Origin: Sanguinoderma infundibulare
Taxonomy: Eukaryota > Basidiomycota > Agaricomycetes > Polyporales > Polyporaceae
Assembly: GCA_032821775.1 (NCBI GenBank)
Contig: JAVLRN010000001.1
Location: 2,728,001 to 2,792,000 of the forward strand
Length of the DNA: 64,000 bases
Direction: 5' to 3'
A program made the translations under genes and the position numbers. The notes under the pieces were generated by a model, which did no database searches, had not been told where the DNA came from, and was given only the letters and a program-made list of their open reading frames with translations. This document shows positions 33,498 to 44,945 of the stretch, in pieces (within the stretch, counting starts at the first letter, position 1; each line of letters opens with the position of its first letter).

Positions 33498-36246
33498 TCA
33501 GCTGACGGGGTCACGCGTCTGCTGAGACACACGCCGCCTGTCTCCTTCAGGCCCAGGGAATGGAACGCCAGACTGACGTCTCCCCAACGAAGACGAGCCC
33601 AGACGGTTGTGCGAGCTTGCACGGGGTTTGGAGGGATCCGTCCCACCCTGGCTTCGCTGCCAGTCCTCGACCTTCATCGTCGACATGCGCTTCGACGATG
33701 TGCTCGCCCCCGGGACGTTCGCGAGCAGGTCCGCGCTGAGCGACCGCTTGTGCTTCTTGTCTGGCGGCGACTGGGAGCCATCCCCTCGTCCCTCGCCTGT
33801 CTTGCGGTCCTTCTTTGCAGCTTGCTCCTTCTCCGCTTGACGTTTGACCATCGCCTGCTTCTCCGCGTTCTTCGCCCGCTCCCAACGGTTGCGAGCGTCA
33901 CTGATGTCCGCCTGCTCCTTTTCGGCTTGCGTGATTGGATCCTGGAGCTCACGCAGCTTCTTCTGGTGGCGCTCTACAAGTTCCTCGAACGTCTTAATCC
34001 GCGGTGGTGAGTCTGCAGTCTTCGGAGTCGGCTGTGCGATGGACCGTTGAGGAGGAAGGATGGTAACCGGCACGTTGCCGCCTTGAGAGACAGCCCTCTG
34101 ATGCTGAGGACGGAGAGCGAGTGGGAGGTCATCTGAAGACGGGGCCTTCGGTAAACTAAGGTCGACTTGATGCCCTGAAAGGACGCTTTCGCGACGCTGG
34201 CGCTCCTTCAGGGCCTCAACAACAGCAGGTGACACAGGAACCTTGGGCGTAGGAGTCGGCAGAGCGGTCGTAGGAATGGGCGCGCTGACACCGGAGGGCG
34301 GCTGGAAGAGTTTCCGCTCGTGCAGGTACATCTCCCAGTTGTCATCACGGAGTGGGGCGCTGGTCGGGCGGCCGATAGAGCTAGCGAAGTCAGCGTTGGA
34401 CAGGTTCTTGAGCTCCATTGACTGGACGCGAGCGCGAGGATCGCGCTGCCGGGGCGGACGAATATGAGCTGGAGGAGCACCAGCAAAGGCGGACAGATCC
34501 TGGCTGAGGTGACGAGACGACAGTGAAGGATGACGCGACGTCGTTGCGCTGGAAGGGATAGGGACCGGGGTGTCTCCCCTCAAAATGTCAATGGAGCGAC
34601 GAATGCCCTGAATTTCCGACAAGAGCTCCTCGCGCCGCTTAAGATCGTCCAATTCTCCAGGAGTGAGCGCCCGCGACTGCCTCGAATCGTTCGAGTCCGT
34701 CTTCTTCGCAATGAAGGTCTCGGGAACGTTCGATTCGATGTTGTCGCCCAGGTCGAGGGTAGGGAGAATACCGAGGTTTTGGGGCTTCTGTCTCGCCGCG
34801 CGGTTGAGCTCCTCGGCCGGGGTGGGAGCAGCCATGAACTCGGAGAGCCCAGACTGATAGCGCGCCCGAGGCGTGCTCAAGGGAGAATCGGGGTCGAGCG
34901 GACTGCCGTCCTTGCCGAGGAGAGGCATGCCTGAGATATTGCTGTCGTGCTTGGCAAGCGATGACGGGTGTAAGCGCTCCCATTCGCTCATCTCGGACTC
35001 GAGGTCCTTGAAGCGCTCTGCGGCGCGGGCCTCCGCCTGCTGGTCCTGTAGTTTGCGCTCCTCCTCGATCTCCCTCAACTTGCGCATGAGAATCTTGAGG
35101 ATCTGGAACTGGACGGCGACGCCCATGACGGAGACGGCAGCCATCATGCCCAGCTCGATTTGCATGATCTGCGTGACCGGGAACTGAATGCCATGGCTGG
35201 TGTACTTGGTGAAGAGGCTGTCAAAGCCGATGTTCCACACATAGAACTGCCGTGCGTACAGAAAGGTTAGCGAACGGGAGCTTTTTCCACAGGCGTGGTA
35301 AAAATAGGGATTCTCATACCTCCTTAAGACCGGCAGTCGTGAAGCAGTCCACACCCAACATGAAGGCCGTCGCACCCACGAGGGCCGTCGACATGAGCAT
35401 AACATAGTAGTGCAGTTTTGGGATCGTGCAGAGCACGAAGCCGAGGACCGATACGCCTGTGGACGGGCTGGCTCAGTCTGGATCGGACCCTGGATACTAA
35501 AGCTGCGCACCAATATACATGATCCACCGAAATCCGAGCGGTCTGATGAGGCCTCCATTACGGAAGCACTGAATCCACAAGGCGAGCGCGAAGCCTCCCC
35601 ACGCTCCGGTAAAGTACTTGGCGGCCTTCCAGAAGAAAATGGCGACGCCGCCACCCGCTATGCCGGCAACGACGGAAGAGAGCACGAAGAGGCCGCGGAC
35701 TGTTGTGCTGGGGGGATTGATCGCCTGGAGGACGCCGAAGCGGAGGATGAGGACGAAGCATACGAGGGAGAGTGTATAGAAGCCGATGAGGAAGATGGAC
35801 GACCATCGGTTCTTGTGGCCGAGGAACGCGCTCGGGAGACCAGTGAGGATGAGGATCGCACCAAGTACGCCGAATCCGGGGTCCAAACGGGTGTCGAGCT
35901 TGGTGTAATCAGGAGGTGCGGAGGTCGTCGCGGAGGCGGCGGCGGCGGAGGTCGAGGACGCCTCGGTCGAGGTCGGGGTCGGGGTTATGGTCACGTTGAA
36001 TGTGGTGGGGACGACGGTGGTTAAAGGCACGTTGTTGTTGCCTGAACGGGTGGTGGTCGTAATGGTCGTAGAGCCAGTCGTCAGAGAAAGCGAGACGGAT
36101 TGGGAGGGAGATTGGGTGCTCCGTACGGAAGAGGTGTTATTCGCAGACGACTGGGCAGCAACCGAGGCGGATAGAAGGAGGACGAGGAGGAGAGATGACC
36201 AGAGGACGGGCGACCATGGACGGGGGCGGGGGCGGGAGCCAGGCAT
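33498..36246 (-). CDS. Multi-pass membrane protein with TMEM198/DUF4203-like domain
   Basis: Exons 36246-35511, 35456-35320 and 35246-33498 join in phase to 873 residues. A signal peptide (LWSSLLLVLLLSASVAAQ) is followed by a Ser/Thr-rich, probably O-glycosylated outer segment of about 85 residues. Seven or so hydrophobic helices come next (GFGVLGAILILTGLPSAFLG, SIFLIGFYTLSLVCFVLIL, GLFVLSSVVAGIAGGGVAIF, ALVGATAFMLGVDCF, IELGMMAAVSVMGVAVQFQ). The last 540 residues are cytosolic, with coiled coil (KILMRKLREIEEERKLQDQ; EELVERHQKKLRELQ) and Ser/Pro-rich disorder. The Gly-rich helix pattern fits the TM7S3/TMEM198 family. Function in fungi is unknown; a role in cortical signalling would be a guess. 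Confidence 0.85.
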
Positions 36247-37002
36247 GGTGGGCCTGAGGGGAAAGGAGGGAGGAGGGGAAGGAGGGGACAGAAGAAAGGA
36301 GGGCAGAGAGGCGAGATATGTTACTTAGAGTGGAATGGATCGCACCAGGCAGCCGCTGGGCCCGCTCCCTCCGAATCCGACTCTGCTCGGACTCTCTGCT
36401 CGGACTCTCTGCCCGGCGACGGTCACGGTCGTCGTGCACAAAGCCCACGCGCGCGAGTTTGCGATAGCGCGCCCCCGGGTTTCCTGGCCACGTGTCGACC
36501 TAGCTTGTACAGATGCTCCACAGCGTGTGCCCTCCCAGTCCCACCAGCAGACAGATACGTACAGTACAGCAAGGCACAGAACGACAGGAGAACTGCACGT
36601 CAAGCAGCCGAGGTGCAATGTATATACTCGCCCGCTGCGGCTTTCCGACCCCCGCATGAGCTGCAAAGCGTGCCCGGTCCATCGCGTGTCACCCCATCCT
36701 GATTCGCGTCAATACCGCGATCGCGATCGTGTCAGCCCAAAAAAGATGCTCCAACGTCATCGCCCATCGCGACCCTGAGACGCGCACAGCGGGCGCGCTC
36801 GTAATGCGCTCTCCGCAGGCGGGCAATATACATCTCGCAGACTCGTCGGTAGTCAAACCTGAACACGCCCGCAAGAGCTCGAGCGGATATGTCTGTCCGA
36901 TTACAATTACCTGAGACTCGAGCAGATGGCTCGCGCGCATGCTGTGTGGCGCGTGCTGTTGGAAAGATCATCTGTTGGCACTACTGTAAGTAGCTACTGC
37001 CA
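36247..37002. other. Intergenic, 0.76 kb
   Basis: Promoter of the TMEM198-like gene and 3' flank of the helicase gene. It contains two perfect copies of a 13-bp unit GCTCGGACTCTCT in tandem (36385-36410) and a 12-bp palindrome CGATCGCGATCG (36718-36729). No coding frame is convincing. Confidence 0.5.
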
Positions 37003-38971
37003 CTAGTCGAAATGTTCCAGCTTCACCGGCTTGATGCCCATCTTCGTCAGCATGTTCGCCATCAACCGGGGTTCGTCCCTCATCATCTTCTTCTTCGACC
37101 CCGCCTCAGCTTGATAATATGGGGCCGCCAACACGCTGATCACCTTCCCTCCCCGCCCGAAGCGTCCCACCCGCCCCGCGACGTGCAGATACGGGTCGAC
37201 CGCCCGGTCTTCCAACAGCCCAAAGATGAATACGTGCGAGAGCTCGGGAAGGTCCAGGCCACGCGTCGAAGCGAGCGTGGACACGAGCAACGTCGGGTTC
37301 TCAGATGTGGCGTTCAAGTCTCGCCGCATCAAGTGCATCCGTCCGTTCTCCTCCTTCACGACGTCCAATGGATGCGCGTTGACTCCGAGTAACCGCAAGT
37401 CATGCACCGCACGGAACACGGGCGCGTGAGAAGGCAGGACAAGCAAGGCCACGGAGGGAACGTCCAGTGCAAACGTCGCCGCAATGGCTTCCATTGCACT
37501 CGGGTCGAAAGGGGACGAGTCATCTGCCAAATGAATGAGCTCAAGGCAAATCGTCACACAAATTCGCAAAAACGTACCGACATCCTCGCCGGGTACCTGA
37601 GACGGCGCAGGCGACGAAGGCGTTGTAGTCGCCTGCTCGGACGAGGGCATTGTGGTCGCCTGCTCGGACGAGGGCGTTGTATTCGCCTGCTCGGACGAGG
37701 GCGTTACAGTCGCCTGCTCGGACGAAGGCATCGAAGTCTTGGAAGGCTTCAAAGAGACTGACCCGGGAAGACTAACGGCACCTTCCATGTTCGCGATCCC
37801 GCCCCGCTCTGACACCACGAGGACGTGATGCTGGATGTCAGCCCCGCCGACCGTTAGCCTGGCTTGATCCTCGAACGCGGAGTTCTTCTCGCCCTTAGGG
37901 TAGTGCGCCGATGGGTCGCCCGTGAGCCGCACGAGCATCCCTCGCTCTTTCGTGAACCAGCCGCTCTCCGCGAGCAGGAATCGTTTCAGGTGGTTCCTCA
38001 ACGTCGCACTCATCATGACGAGCTGCGGCGCCTGGCGCAGGGTGCTGTCCCGCCTGCGGTCGTCCTCCCGTGACTGCCAGCGTGGTCGATCATTGTCCGT
38101 CGTCGAGTATATGTGGTTGAGCAGGAGACGCGTTGGGCCGGGGTGACTCTTGATCTGCCGCCCGATTTTCTTCATGGCATACTCGTTCTTCTGCCCGAGC
38201 CAAGGCACCGACTCGATCAGGTAGTCCACCTCGTCCACGACGACGGTGGAGAGCTGGTTGAGAGGGAGCGCGGACGGATCTGCCTGGACGGCATCAAGAA
38301 CAGCTTGAGGTGTGGCGATGAGGATGAGCGGAGGGGTTTGCTGTATGGGAGCGAGATGCTCCCTCAGCGGAACAGACGAGTCTCGAACCAAAATTTGTGC
38401 CAGAGAAGGGAGAGGCGGGGGACGCGCCAAATGATGGTGTATGCGTTCGATCCAGTGGAAGAATTGATACGCAAGGTCCCTGTGCGGCACAAGGAGAAGG
38501 GAGGTAATCGCCTGATTACGAGGTTCTTTCGCGCCGGTTACAGGGTGCTGGTAAGTGGGTCCGCGGTTTCGACAGAGCAGGGCGAGAGCCAGTGCAAATG
38601 ACCTGAGGTTTGGAAGGCTGTCAGTATCTGCCCGTGGCAACGACAAGCCAGACTACACACTTTCCAGTTCCAGTTTTATCCCTAAGCAAGACATCCTTCC
38701 CGCTAAGGACTGCATTTATAAACCTATGCTGAACAAGTGTGGGATATTTGACGGAAGGGTACGCGAGATGCAAGGCCTTAGTGACGTCCCGGCGGAGGCG
38801 CAGCTCCTCAAAACTATGCTCCTCGGAGACAAGAGGTTTTGGGCCGGTGTCGGGAGGTCCTGCATGAACGCATCGTGCAAGCAGCGGCCGCGGCGGTCGA
38901 GCTCTATGGAGAGAAGCTCGAGTTGAGAGTCGTACCCAAATTGGAGGGATGGGGGTAGGGAGAGGTGGCAT
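37003..38971 (-). CDS. MRH4: Mitochondrial DEAD-box-like RNA helicase (MRH4-like)
   Basis: ATP-dependent RNA helicase, probably acting in mitochondrial ribosome or RNA metabolism. Exons 38971-38661, 38602-37578 and 37523-37003 give 618 residues. The N-terminus is Arg/Pro-rich without acids over about 38 residues, a mitochondrial presequence. Motif I is RDKTGTGKS, split by the first intron. Motif II reads DEVD instead of DEAD, motif III is MSATL, and the second RecA domain has STLASTRGLDLPEL and HVAGRVGRFGRGG (motif VI). A disordered insert between the domains carries a 9-residue tandem repeat. The 54-nt intron at 37577-37524 is stop-free. The MRH4 label rests on layout and presequence; a related mitochondrial DEAD helicase is possible. 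Confidence 0.82.
37628..37735. repeat. 27-bp coding minisatellite in the helicase gene
   Basis: Four consecutive 27-bp units, plus a partial fifth (37611-37627), differ from one another at a few positions. On the minus strand each encodes PSSEQA flanked by Thr, Met, Asn or Val. It lies in the linker between the two RecA domains, so unit number could vary without breaking the fold. Confidence 0.9.
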
Positions 38972-39456
38972 GCCATCATCAGTTCTCCGCCTCGCAGGAT
39001 ATTCGCTGTCAATAAGCGCCCCTCCTCGCTAAGCCATAACGCCGGCTCACACAATATTGATCCACACGTTCACCCAACAGACTGAGACACAAGAGATTAG
39101 ACATTCGAGGTTGGGTTATCGGCATAGAGAGCGACTATATAACAGTATCGTGTACAATGCAGTGTCGAGGGAATGGCAGATGGTGCAGAGACAAGACGCG
39201 CGTACAGGAATTAGTATGGCGGTGGCTATAGTACCAACTTGCTAGACTGCGGGATGAGGATGAACAACGGGGATCAAGGAAACAGTCTAACTACCAAATT
39301 AATTTACCACTTGGCAATCGTCCTGTCTCGTCCTGCGCACTACACCTCGGGTCAATCCTCGTCGTCGCTGCCGGCGTGGACGACGGGCGAAGGACGGCGA
39401 GGCAATGCGCCAGGATGATCGCCCTCGACAGCACTGTTGTTCATCCTCGCGAGTTC
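38972..39456. other. Intergenic: helicase promoter and transporter 3' flank
   Basis: 485 bp. Nothing recognised beyond AT-richer sequence near 39060-39300. Confidence 0.5.
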
Positions 39457-42054
39457 CTATTCGTCGCTGTCCCCGATGGGATGGTAATTTGACTGCCCGT
39501 TGAGGCCCATCAGGCGGCTTACCAGCCCGCGGCTTGGAATTCTCGTGTGGCTTCGTCGAGACCGGCTGGACCGGCTGGACTGGCGTGACAAGAGAGATCC
39601 CCGCTCTGATGCTTCGTCCTCTAGTCGTTCCTCCAACTCCTCTACGGGAATATGAGTAAGTTGCAATTTCCGCGGCAATTGAGGACTTACCCTCGCCGAA
39701 CACAGCATCCATCTCCTCTAATGGCACGCCCTTCGTCTCGGGATACACTGCAAGAGAGTCAATACACGTATTGCAGATCGCGAGAAAATCAACGCTAACG
39801 CACAGAAGTATACTGCCGAACGGATTGGTTAGGCTTTGTACTACGATTTGGTCATTTAAAACACTAACCAAGGACGAAGCTGCAAACGCAGAAGAAGCCG
39901 TGCATGGGATATAATCTCCATTCGATCACTTCTTGTAATACAGGTGTCATCTCTCCCACAATGAAGTTGAAGAACCAGTTCGTGGCGGTCGATAACGAAA
40001 CACCCTTCGCACGGATGTTCAACGGCATGATCTGTGCGGCTGCTGGTCAGCAGAGCATGCGTTACTCAATTCGTGCCACGGACCTCAGGGGGATAAAGCC
40101 AAGGGATGGGTCCCCAGCTATACCCGAACGCGGCATTGAAAATGATAACGCAGAAAACAACAGCCTTGGGCGTCTCGGGCACATCGATGTACATCCACCA
40201 TCCTGTGAAGCCAAGTGCCACAGCCATCTAAAGAGGCACATGTTAGCTCGTGCGCCATCATTCCTCCGAAGGCCACAACATACAATGACGGCCCCGCTCA
40301 AAAGGATAGCGCGACGGCCCCAACGATCGACAAGAATCCATCTGTGGGTCGGTGTTAGCTCTAGTACGAGTCGCTGTTCAGTGCGACCCACGGAGGAAGA
40401 GTGCTCAGTATGTAGATGATAGCATTGATACCAGTCATGAGAATAGCATCTCGACCGATCCATCCGGCCTCTGTCGAAGTTTGGATCAGAAGCTTACCGA
40501 TACAGCTGGGAAAACAAGCCAACCTTCAAAGACCCGCGCTGAAAACAACGAAGAATAAGCTACGGTGAATTGAATCTGGAACCCTTTACCACTTACGAGC
40601 GTAGTAAGAGATAACTAAAATACAAGGAGGATCAGCAAGCATGAAATGTGATGGTTATATTCTATCTTACCGTTAATGCCGTTCTGAAAACACCTATATC
40701 AGCTATGATGGCACATAATGAGAAACACGATCACCTACCAGCTGAGCGAAAGCTTGAGATGACATCGCAAGCAGCACACGCCGCTTGTAGCGTTTCCACA
40801 TGTTCGCGTACGTTCGGCCTTCTCCACTCTCGCGCTGTTGCCCCGTAAGTGCCTATCCCACGATTCATGAAAATAGCATCCCACCTCAAAGAGGACTCTA
40901 TCTTTGATCTCCTGGAACTCGGCCTTTGCAATGATGTCCTCTGGGTCACCGCCATGGAGGTCGGCGATGACTCGCATGCCCTCTTCATCCCGATCTACGT
41001 CAATCAGCCACCTGCGGACACGTCAGAACCGAGCTCACGACAGGCTTACAAGGGAACATACCTTGGGCTTTCCGGCATCACAAGCGAGCCGGCGGCGAGA
41101 ATCGCGCCAATGACACATTGAATGAACAATGGTACCCGCCATGAGAGGTCCGAGTCGATGTAAGAGCAGACGTAATCAATCCACTATCCGCGACCTTCGG
41201 GTGAGAATACGTTCGCACGGTGTCCCCGCTGACGACATACCACAGAAGCGGCGTAGCCGAAGATGTTTCCGGTGAATTCCATGCAAGCGAGCGCCCCGCG
41301 CTGCGGACATGGCAGTCAGTATCGGACTTGGCACGGCCGCACAGTTCGAACACGTACGTGGTCTGGTGGAGAAATCTCACTCTGATAGATGGGGACAATG
41401 GTCCTATGAATGTTGTTAGCCATGGCGGCGGAGAGCCAGCATCCGTATGCACTACTCACGAGAGCAAGCCGACGCCAAGTCCTGAGACGACACGGCCGAT
41501 GACCATCACCCAGAAGCCGGGGGTGAAGGTTTGGATGGCACCCCCGATGGCGAAGACGACAGCGCCGCTGAAAAGCGTACCTCGTCTACCTATGATGTCG
41601 CCAATCTGCCCTGCAGCAATAGAGGTGACTGCAGAGAGAAGTTGTTCACATGGCGGAAGTCAGAACACTACTCTGTGGTTTAAGCTTTTACGAGCGTGCT
41701 TACTGAACGCCCCGATTTCCAGAACAGCGACCATGGTCCCGAGCTCGACAGCCCCAGGGTCGTTGAAATACTTCCGGAAGTATGGGCCGGTGATCACGCC
41801 CGACATAACGCTGGTACGGGCGCAACAGGTCAGGCAGGACATAAACAGGCACGGAAGGCATAAGCGAATTGGCAGCTTACCCTTGGTCATACCCGAACTT
41901 GAAGATGAGGGATTTTGAGCATTGGCTGGGAGATAACGAGGGCGTACCGCATGTACTGTGCGCGACTCACCAGGAAGACACCCAGGCTAGCAAAGACGGA
42001 TATGGCGTACAGCAAGGGCTGGCCCACGAGGCGGCTTGGAGACGTTGGTGGCAT
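39457..42054 (-). CDS. MFS sugar transporter
   Basis: Proton-coupled or facilitative hexose-type transporter of the plasma membrane, heavily split by introns (more than ten). The start MPPTSPSRLVGQPLLYA at 42054 leads into helix 1. Signatures in order are GVITGPYFRKYF with a preceding FGYDQG across a splice, GQIGDIIGRRGTLFS (the GR-K/R loop after helix 2), WRVPLFIQC and PESPRW-type sequence at the end of helix 6. Then come LHGGDPEDIIAKAEFQEIKD of the central loop, RRVLLAMSSQAFAQLNGIN of helix 7, LVDRWGRRAILLSGA after helix 8, and the terminal VYPETKGVPLEEMD. The cytosolic tail is acidic then Ser/Arg-rich (SRQSSRSSRSRR). The substrate cannot be read. I did not resolve every exon boundary; the two ends are firm. 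Confidence 0.88.
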
Positions 42055-42299
42055 GGTGCATCTGCAGGGGAAGAGAGGGAAGGAAGAGACGAGTCCTCGG
42101 TGGACCGGTAGTGACCGTCGTAATAAAGAAGGAAGCGGCTATCAGGCAGAGGGCGACAGGGTATGTATGATGCTGGCAGTGGAGGACGGGCAGTGGCTAG
42201 TGCGAGCTTGGGCGGTTGTCGCGTCTGTCGCAGGCTCCACTTGAGTCTCGGTCAGGTGCACGCTTGCCGACACTTCCGTCCTCCCTCCCGCCCACGACA
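42055..42299. promoter_or_regulatory. Bidirectional promoter, sugar transporter / MIM2-like
   Basis: 245 bp between the two start codons. No TATA box is obvious in either direction. Confidence 0.45.
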
Positions 42300-42625
42300 A
42301 TGCCCAAGTCCGTTCTTTCTCTAGACACCATCTCAACTTCCTCGGACGACTCTTACGATGACGACGAGGACGACCGTCTCGCGGAGCAGGAGTGGCGCGA
42401 GAGCCTTGAGCAGCTCCAACAGCTCGTCTCGATAGTCCTCCTCCCGTACCTGGGCAAATGGCTAGGCAGGAGGTGGAGCCACTGGGGTACGTCCAAATCC
42501 TCCCATCTCTCCCACATCGCTACCCCCAAACTTGCGTCTCTCAGCTGACCAAATCACAAGCCTACGCCCGATACGTCAGACTTGGTCTCGGAAAGTCCTT
42601 CTTTCTTGGCCAGCAGCGTCTTTGA
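42300..42625 (+). CDS. MIM2: Small single-helix protein, MIM2-like (mitochondrial import)
   Basis: Exons 42300-42486 and 42561-42625 encode 83 residues. A Ser/Asp-rich acidic N-terminus (SSDDSYDDDEDD) precedes EQEWRESLEQLQQLVSIV, one short membrane helix (LVSIVLLPYLGKWLG) and a basic end (RRWSHW, then AYARYVRLGLGKSFF). This order (acidic head, W-E-S-x-EQL, helix, LGRR) resembles Mim2, the outer-membrane partner of Mim1 that inserts helical proteins into mitochondria. The match is from memory of a short family and should be treated as probable. It converges on the PPR gene with only 52 bp between stops. Confidence 0.7.
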
Positions 42626-42677
42626 ACAAAAACGCGTGTTCTAAGACATAACCAGCCGGCAAACCAACGGGATAATA

Positions 42678-44945
42678 TCACAGGTAAGCCGACGAGCCCC
42701 GGTCGCCGCCATCCGACAGCCGACTAATCGTAGCTACCAACGACTTTAGTGGACCTGTGGCGTTTACCTTCAATCGACGCATGTCCTTCGCCACCTCCCT
42801 CGCTAGTCCCAGCTCCCTTCTGTCGATCAGTCCTCGGAGAAGGATATACCACGTCTCTCTCCCCATATGCACCCGCTGTGCTAGCATGTCCCTGTAGTAT
42901 CCCATCGCATTCCGAAGTCCCTCCGGTGCCTGATTCTTGAGCGTCGCTCCCAGCAGAACGTTGTACGTAGTCCGTTGAGGCCGAATGCCCCTCTTCTGCA
43001 TCGTCTCCCATATCCTCCTGTTATGGTCCTCCACCACTTTGCGGTCAAGCCACTTGCCACGATTGATCGCGGTGAGCACCGACGTATACGTGATAGCGGT
43101 CGGCTCCGCGTTCTCGTACTCGTTACGCTCCATCTTCCCGAGCAGGTCCATCGCAGTCTTAAAGCTCTCCGGAGTCGCTTCACGGAGTTGCCGGTCTATG
43201 ACCGCGCTCAATGACGTCGAGTCGGGAGGAATGCCGTGCTTCTTCATGAAGTTAATCATAATCCGGTCCGCATCCGGTCGGACCTTCAGCATCGCGGAGA
43301 GCAGGGTGGAGAATGTGTAGATATCGGGGTTAAGGCCAGCGGGCTCGAACCTCTTCAGGACCTCCGCCAACGCCTTGAGGTCGCCCTTCCGCCCGTGGTA
43401 TCGTAAGAAGGTGTTGAGCGTAACGACGTCTGGCTTGGGCCCGTTGCTCTCCATCTTCTCCATGATAGCATTCGCCTTGCCTGCTTGGTCCACGAAGAGA
43501 AGGTGGTATAGGACGATGTTATAGACCGCGAGCACAGATGGATCGTCAAGAGGGATGTGAAGGTTGGGTAGGTCCTTCTGGAACGCGTCGAATCGGTTCA
43601 GAGCATCCTGATACCGGCCACCTACGAACAGCGCGTGGATGATGGCACGGTAGGTCAACGCATCCGGCCGTACCTTCTGTGAGACCATGACGTCCCAGGT
43701 GCTGAGGACGGAATCGACTATCCGGAGCTTCCCGTAGCCGTCCAGAAGCGCATTCCATGCAACGATGTCAGGCGTGATGCCAAACCCGAGCATGTCATCC
43801 CAGAGCCGTTCGGCGAGGTCGGTTTCGTTGCACATAAGGAAGCTCATGGTGAAAGAGGACCAAAAGCGAGGTGGGAGAAGCAGTATCCGTGTTTCGGAGA
43901 GGTCTTCCGGTCGGACCGCCAACCAAGCGTCGGGCTCTCGCGCGCCTGCAACCGCACGGGAATAAAGCCTCCATAAGGTAGAGGAAACCCGGTCTCTCTC
44001 CAAATTGCTGAGCTGTTGCATCAACGCTCCAGGTCGAGAGATCAGGGAGGCCGTCTCCAGGCGGCGGATGTACTCCTCGACCTTGGTCTTAAGATCTGAG
44101 GATACACGGAGGGAGAAAAGGAGGTTCTTGACTGTGTAAGGAGGGATGCGTGTATTGGCCTGCAAGTAGAGGGGCAAGAGGTCGTTGAATGTGTCGAGCT
44201 GGGCGTGTGCAATGACAGCGCAGAGGAGGATCTCGTCGCGAACGGAGTTGAGTGAGAGGGATTCGGATTCGGATTCGGATTCGGACGACGCAGCTTCATC
44301 CGGATCCAACTCTTGAGCTTGTCCCTCTTCGGTGTCGTGACCCTTTTCTCGAACTTGGACAACGTACTGGTTGTACAGGTCCAGGGCCGCTCGCGGGGCT
44401 CCGTTCTGGATGCGGAAGATCATGAGGCCCCTCAGTCCTTGGGTCGCTCCACCCACGGCTGCTACGAGGGCAATCTCCTGCAGCAGGGGCACCTCCTCCT
44501 CGCGAAACATATAGGCTCCAGTTTTGCAATACATATCGACGAGGTTTGAACACAAGCCATACTGGGAGGGTCCGAAGAACGCAAGCAGATCGCGCGTCTT
44601 CAAAAGAGACCACACGTTGGACATCTCCGCGAGGTTGCGATTGTAGAAGGCGCCACGGAGTTCGGGCATGGCTTTGTTGAATGCTTCGATTTGCGTGTTC
44701 GTGAGCGTCGCGAGAGGCTGGGACTCGAAAGTGCGGAATTCCTCCTCGAGCTGCGCAAGGATTGTGCCAGGAGTGACATTATGTGAAGGTTGCGTAGGTG
44801 TCCGTGGAATCGCGCCCTCTGCACGTGAGGTATGCGAGTATTTAGGGAAAGTATAACATAGAGTCCGGCGTAGAATAGGGTTCGGGATGAGGAAGTCGAG
44901 AGCAATAGGCGGTGGGATGGCATGGCGCGCTGTCCGAAGGAACAT
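42678..44945 (-). CDS. Pentatricopeptide repeat protein, probably mitochondrial
   Basis: Intronless frame of 755 residues. The N-terminus MFLRTARHAIPPPIALDF then RRTLCYTF is basic and fits a mitochondrial presequence. Helical repeats of about 35 residues fill residues 350-750, with PPR-type cores such as DIVAWNALLDGYGKLRIVDS, PDALTYRAIIHALFVGGRY, PDVVTLNTFLRYHGRKGDL, NPDIYTFSTLLSAML and QRTTYNVLLGATLKN. Such proteins bind organellar RNA and steer its processing or translation; the target cannot be named. A Ser/Glu run near residue 222-229 comes from a hexanucleotide repeat. It shares a 289-bp divergent promoter with the cyclophilin gene. Confidence 0.9.
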   Translation of the reverse strand: MFLRTARHAIPPPIALDFLIPNPILRRTLCYTFPKYSHTSRAEGAIPRTPTQPSHNVTPGTILAQLEEEFRTFESQPLATLTNTQIEAFNKAMPELRGAFYNRNLAEMSNVWSLLKTRDLLAFFGPSQYGLCSNLVDMYCKTGAYMFREEEVPLLQEIALVAAVGGATQGLRGLMIFRIQNGAPRAALDLYNQYVVQVREKGHDTEEGQAQELDPDEAASSESESESESLSLNSVRDEILLCAVIAHAQLDTFNDLLPLYLQANTRIPPYTVKNLLFSLRVSSDLKTKVEEYIRRLETASLISRPGALMQQLSNLERDRVSSTLWRLYSRAVAGAREPDAWLAVRPEDLSETRILLLPPRFWSSFTMSFLMCNETDLAERLWDDMLGFGITPDIVAWNALLDGYGKLRIVDSVLSTWDVMVSQKVRPDALTYRAIIHALFVGGRYQDALNRFDAFQKDLPNLHIPLDDPSVLAVYNIVLYHLLFVDQAGKANAIMEKMESNGPKPDVVTLNTFLRYHGRKGDLKALAEVLKRFEPAGLNPDIYTFSTLLSAMLKVRPDADRIMINFMKKHGIPPDSTSLSAVIDRQLREATPESFKTAMDLLGKMERNEYENAEPTAITYTSVLTAINRGKWLDRKVVEDHNRRIWETMQKRGIRPQRTTYNVLLGATLKNQAPEGLRNAMGYYRDMLAQRVHMGRETWYILLRGLIDRRELGLAREVAKDMRRLKVNATGPLKSLVATISRLSDGGDRGSSAYL
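44259..44282. repeat. Hexanucleotide repeat in the PPR gene
   Basis: Four perfect GGATTC units. On the coding (minus) strand they read as alternating Glu-Ser codons inside an acidic linker before the repeat domain. Confidence 0.9.
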
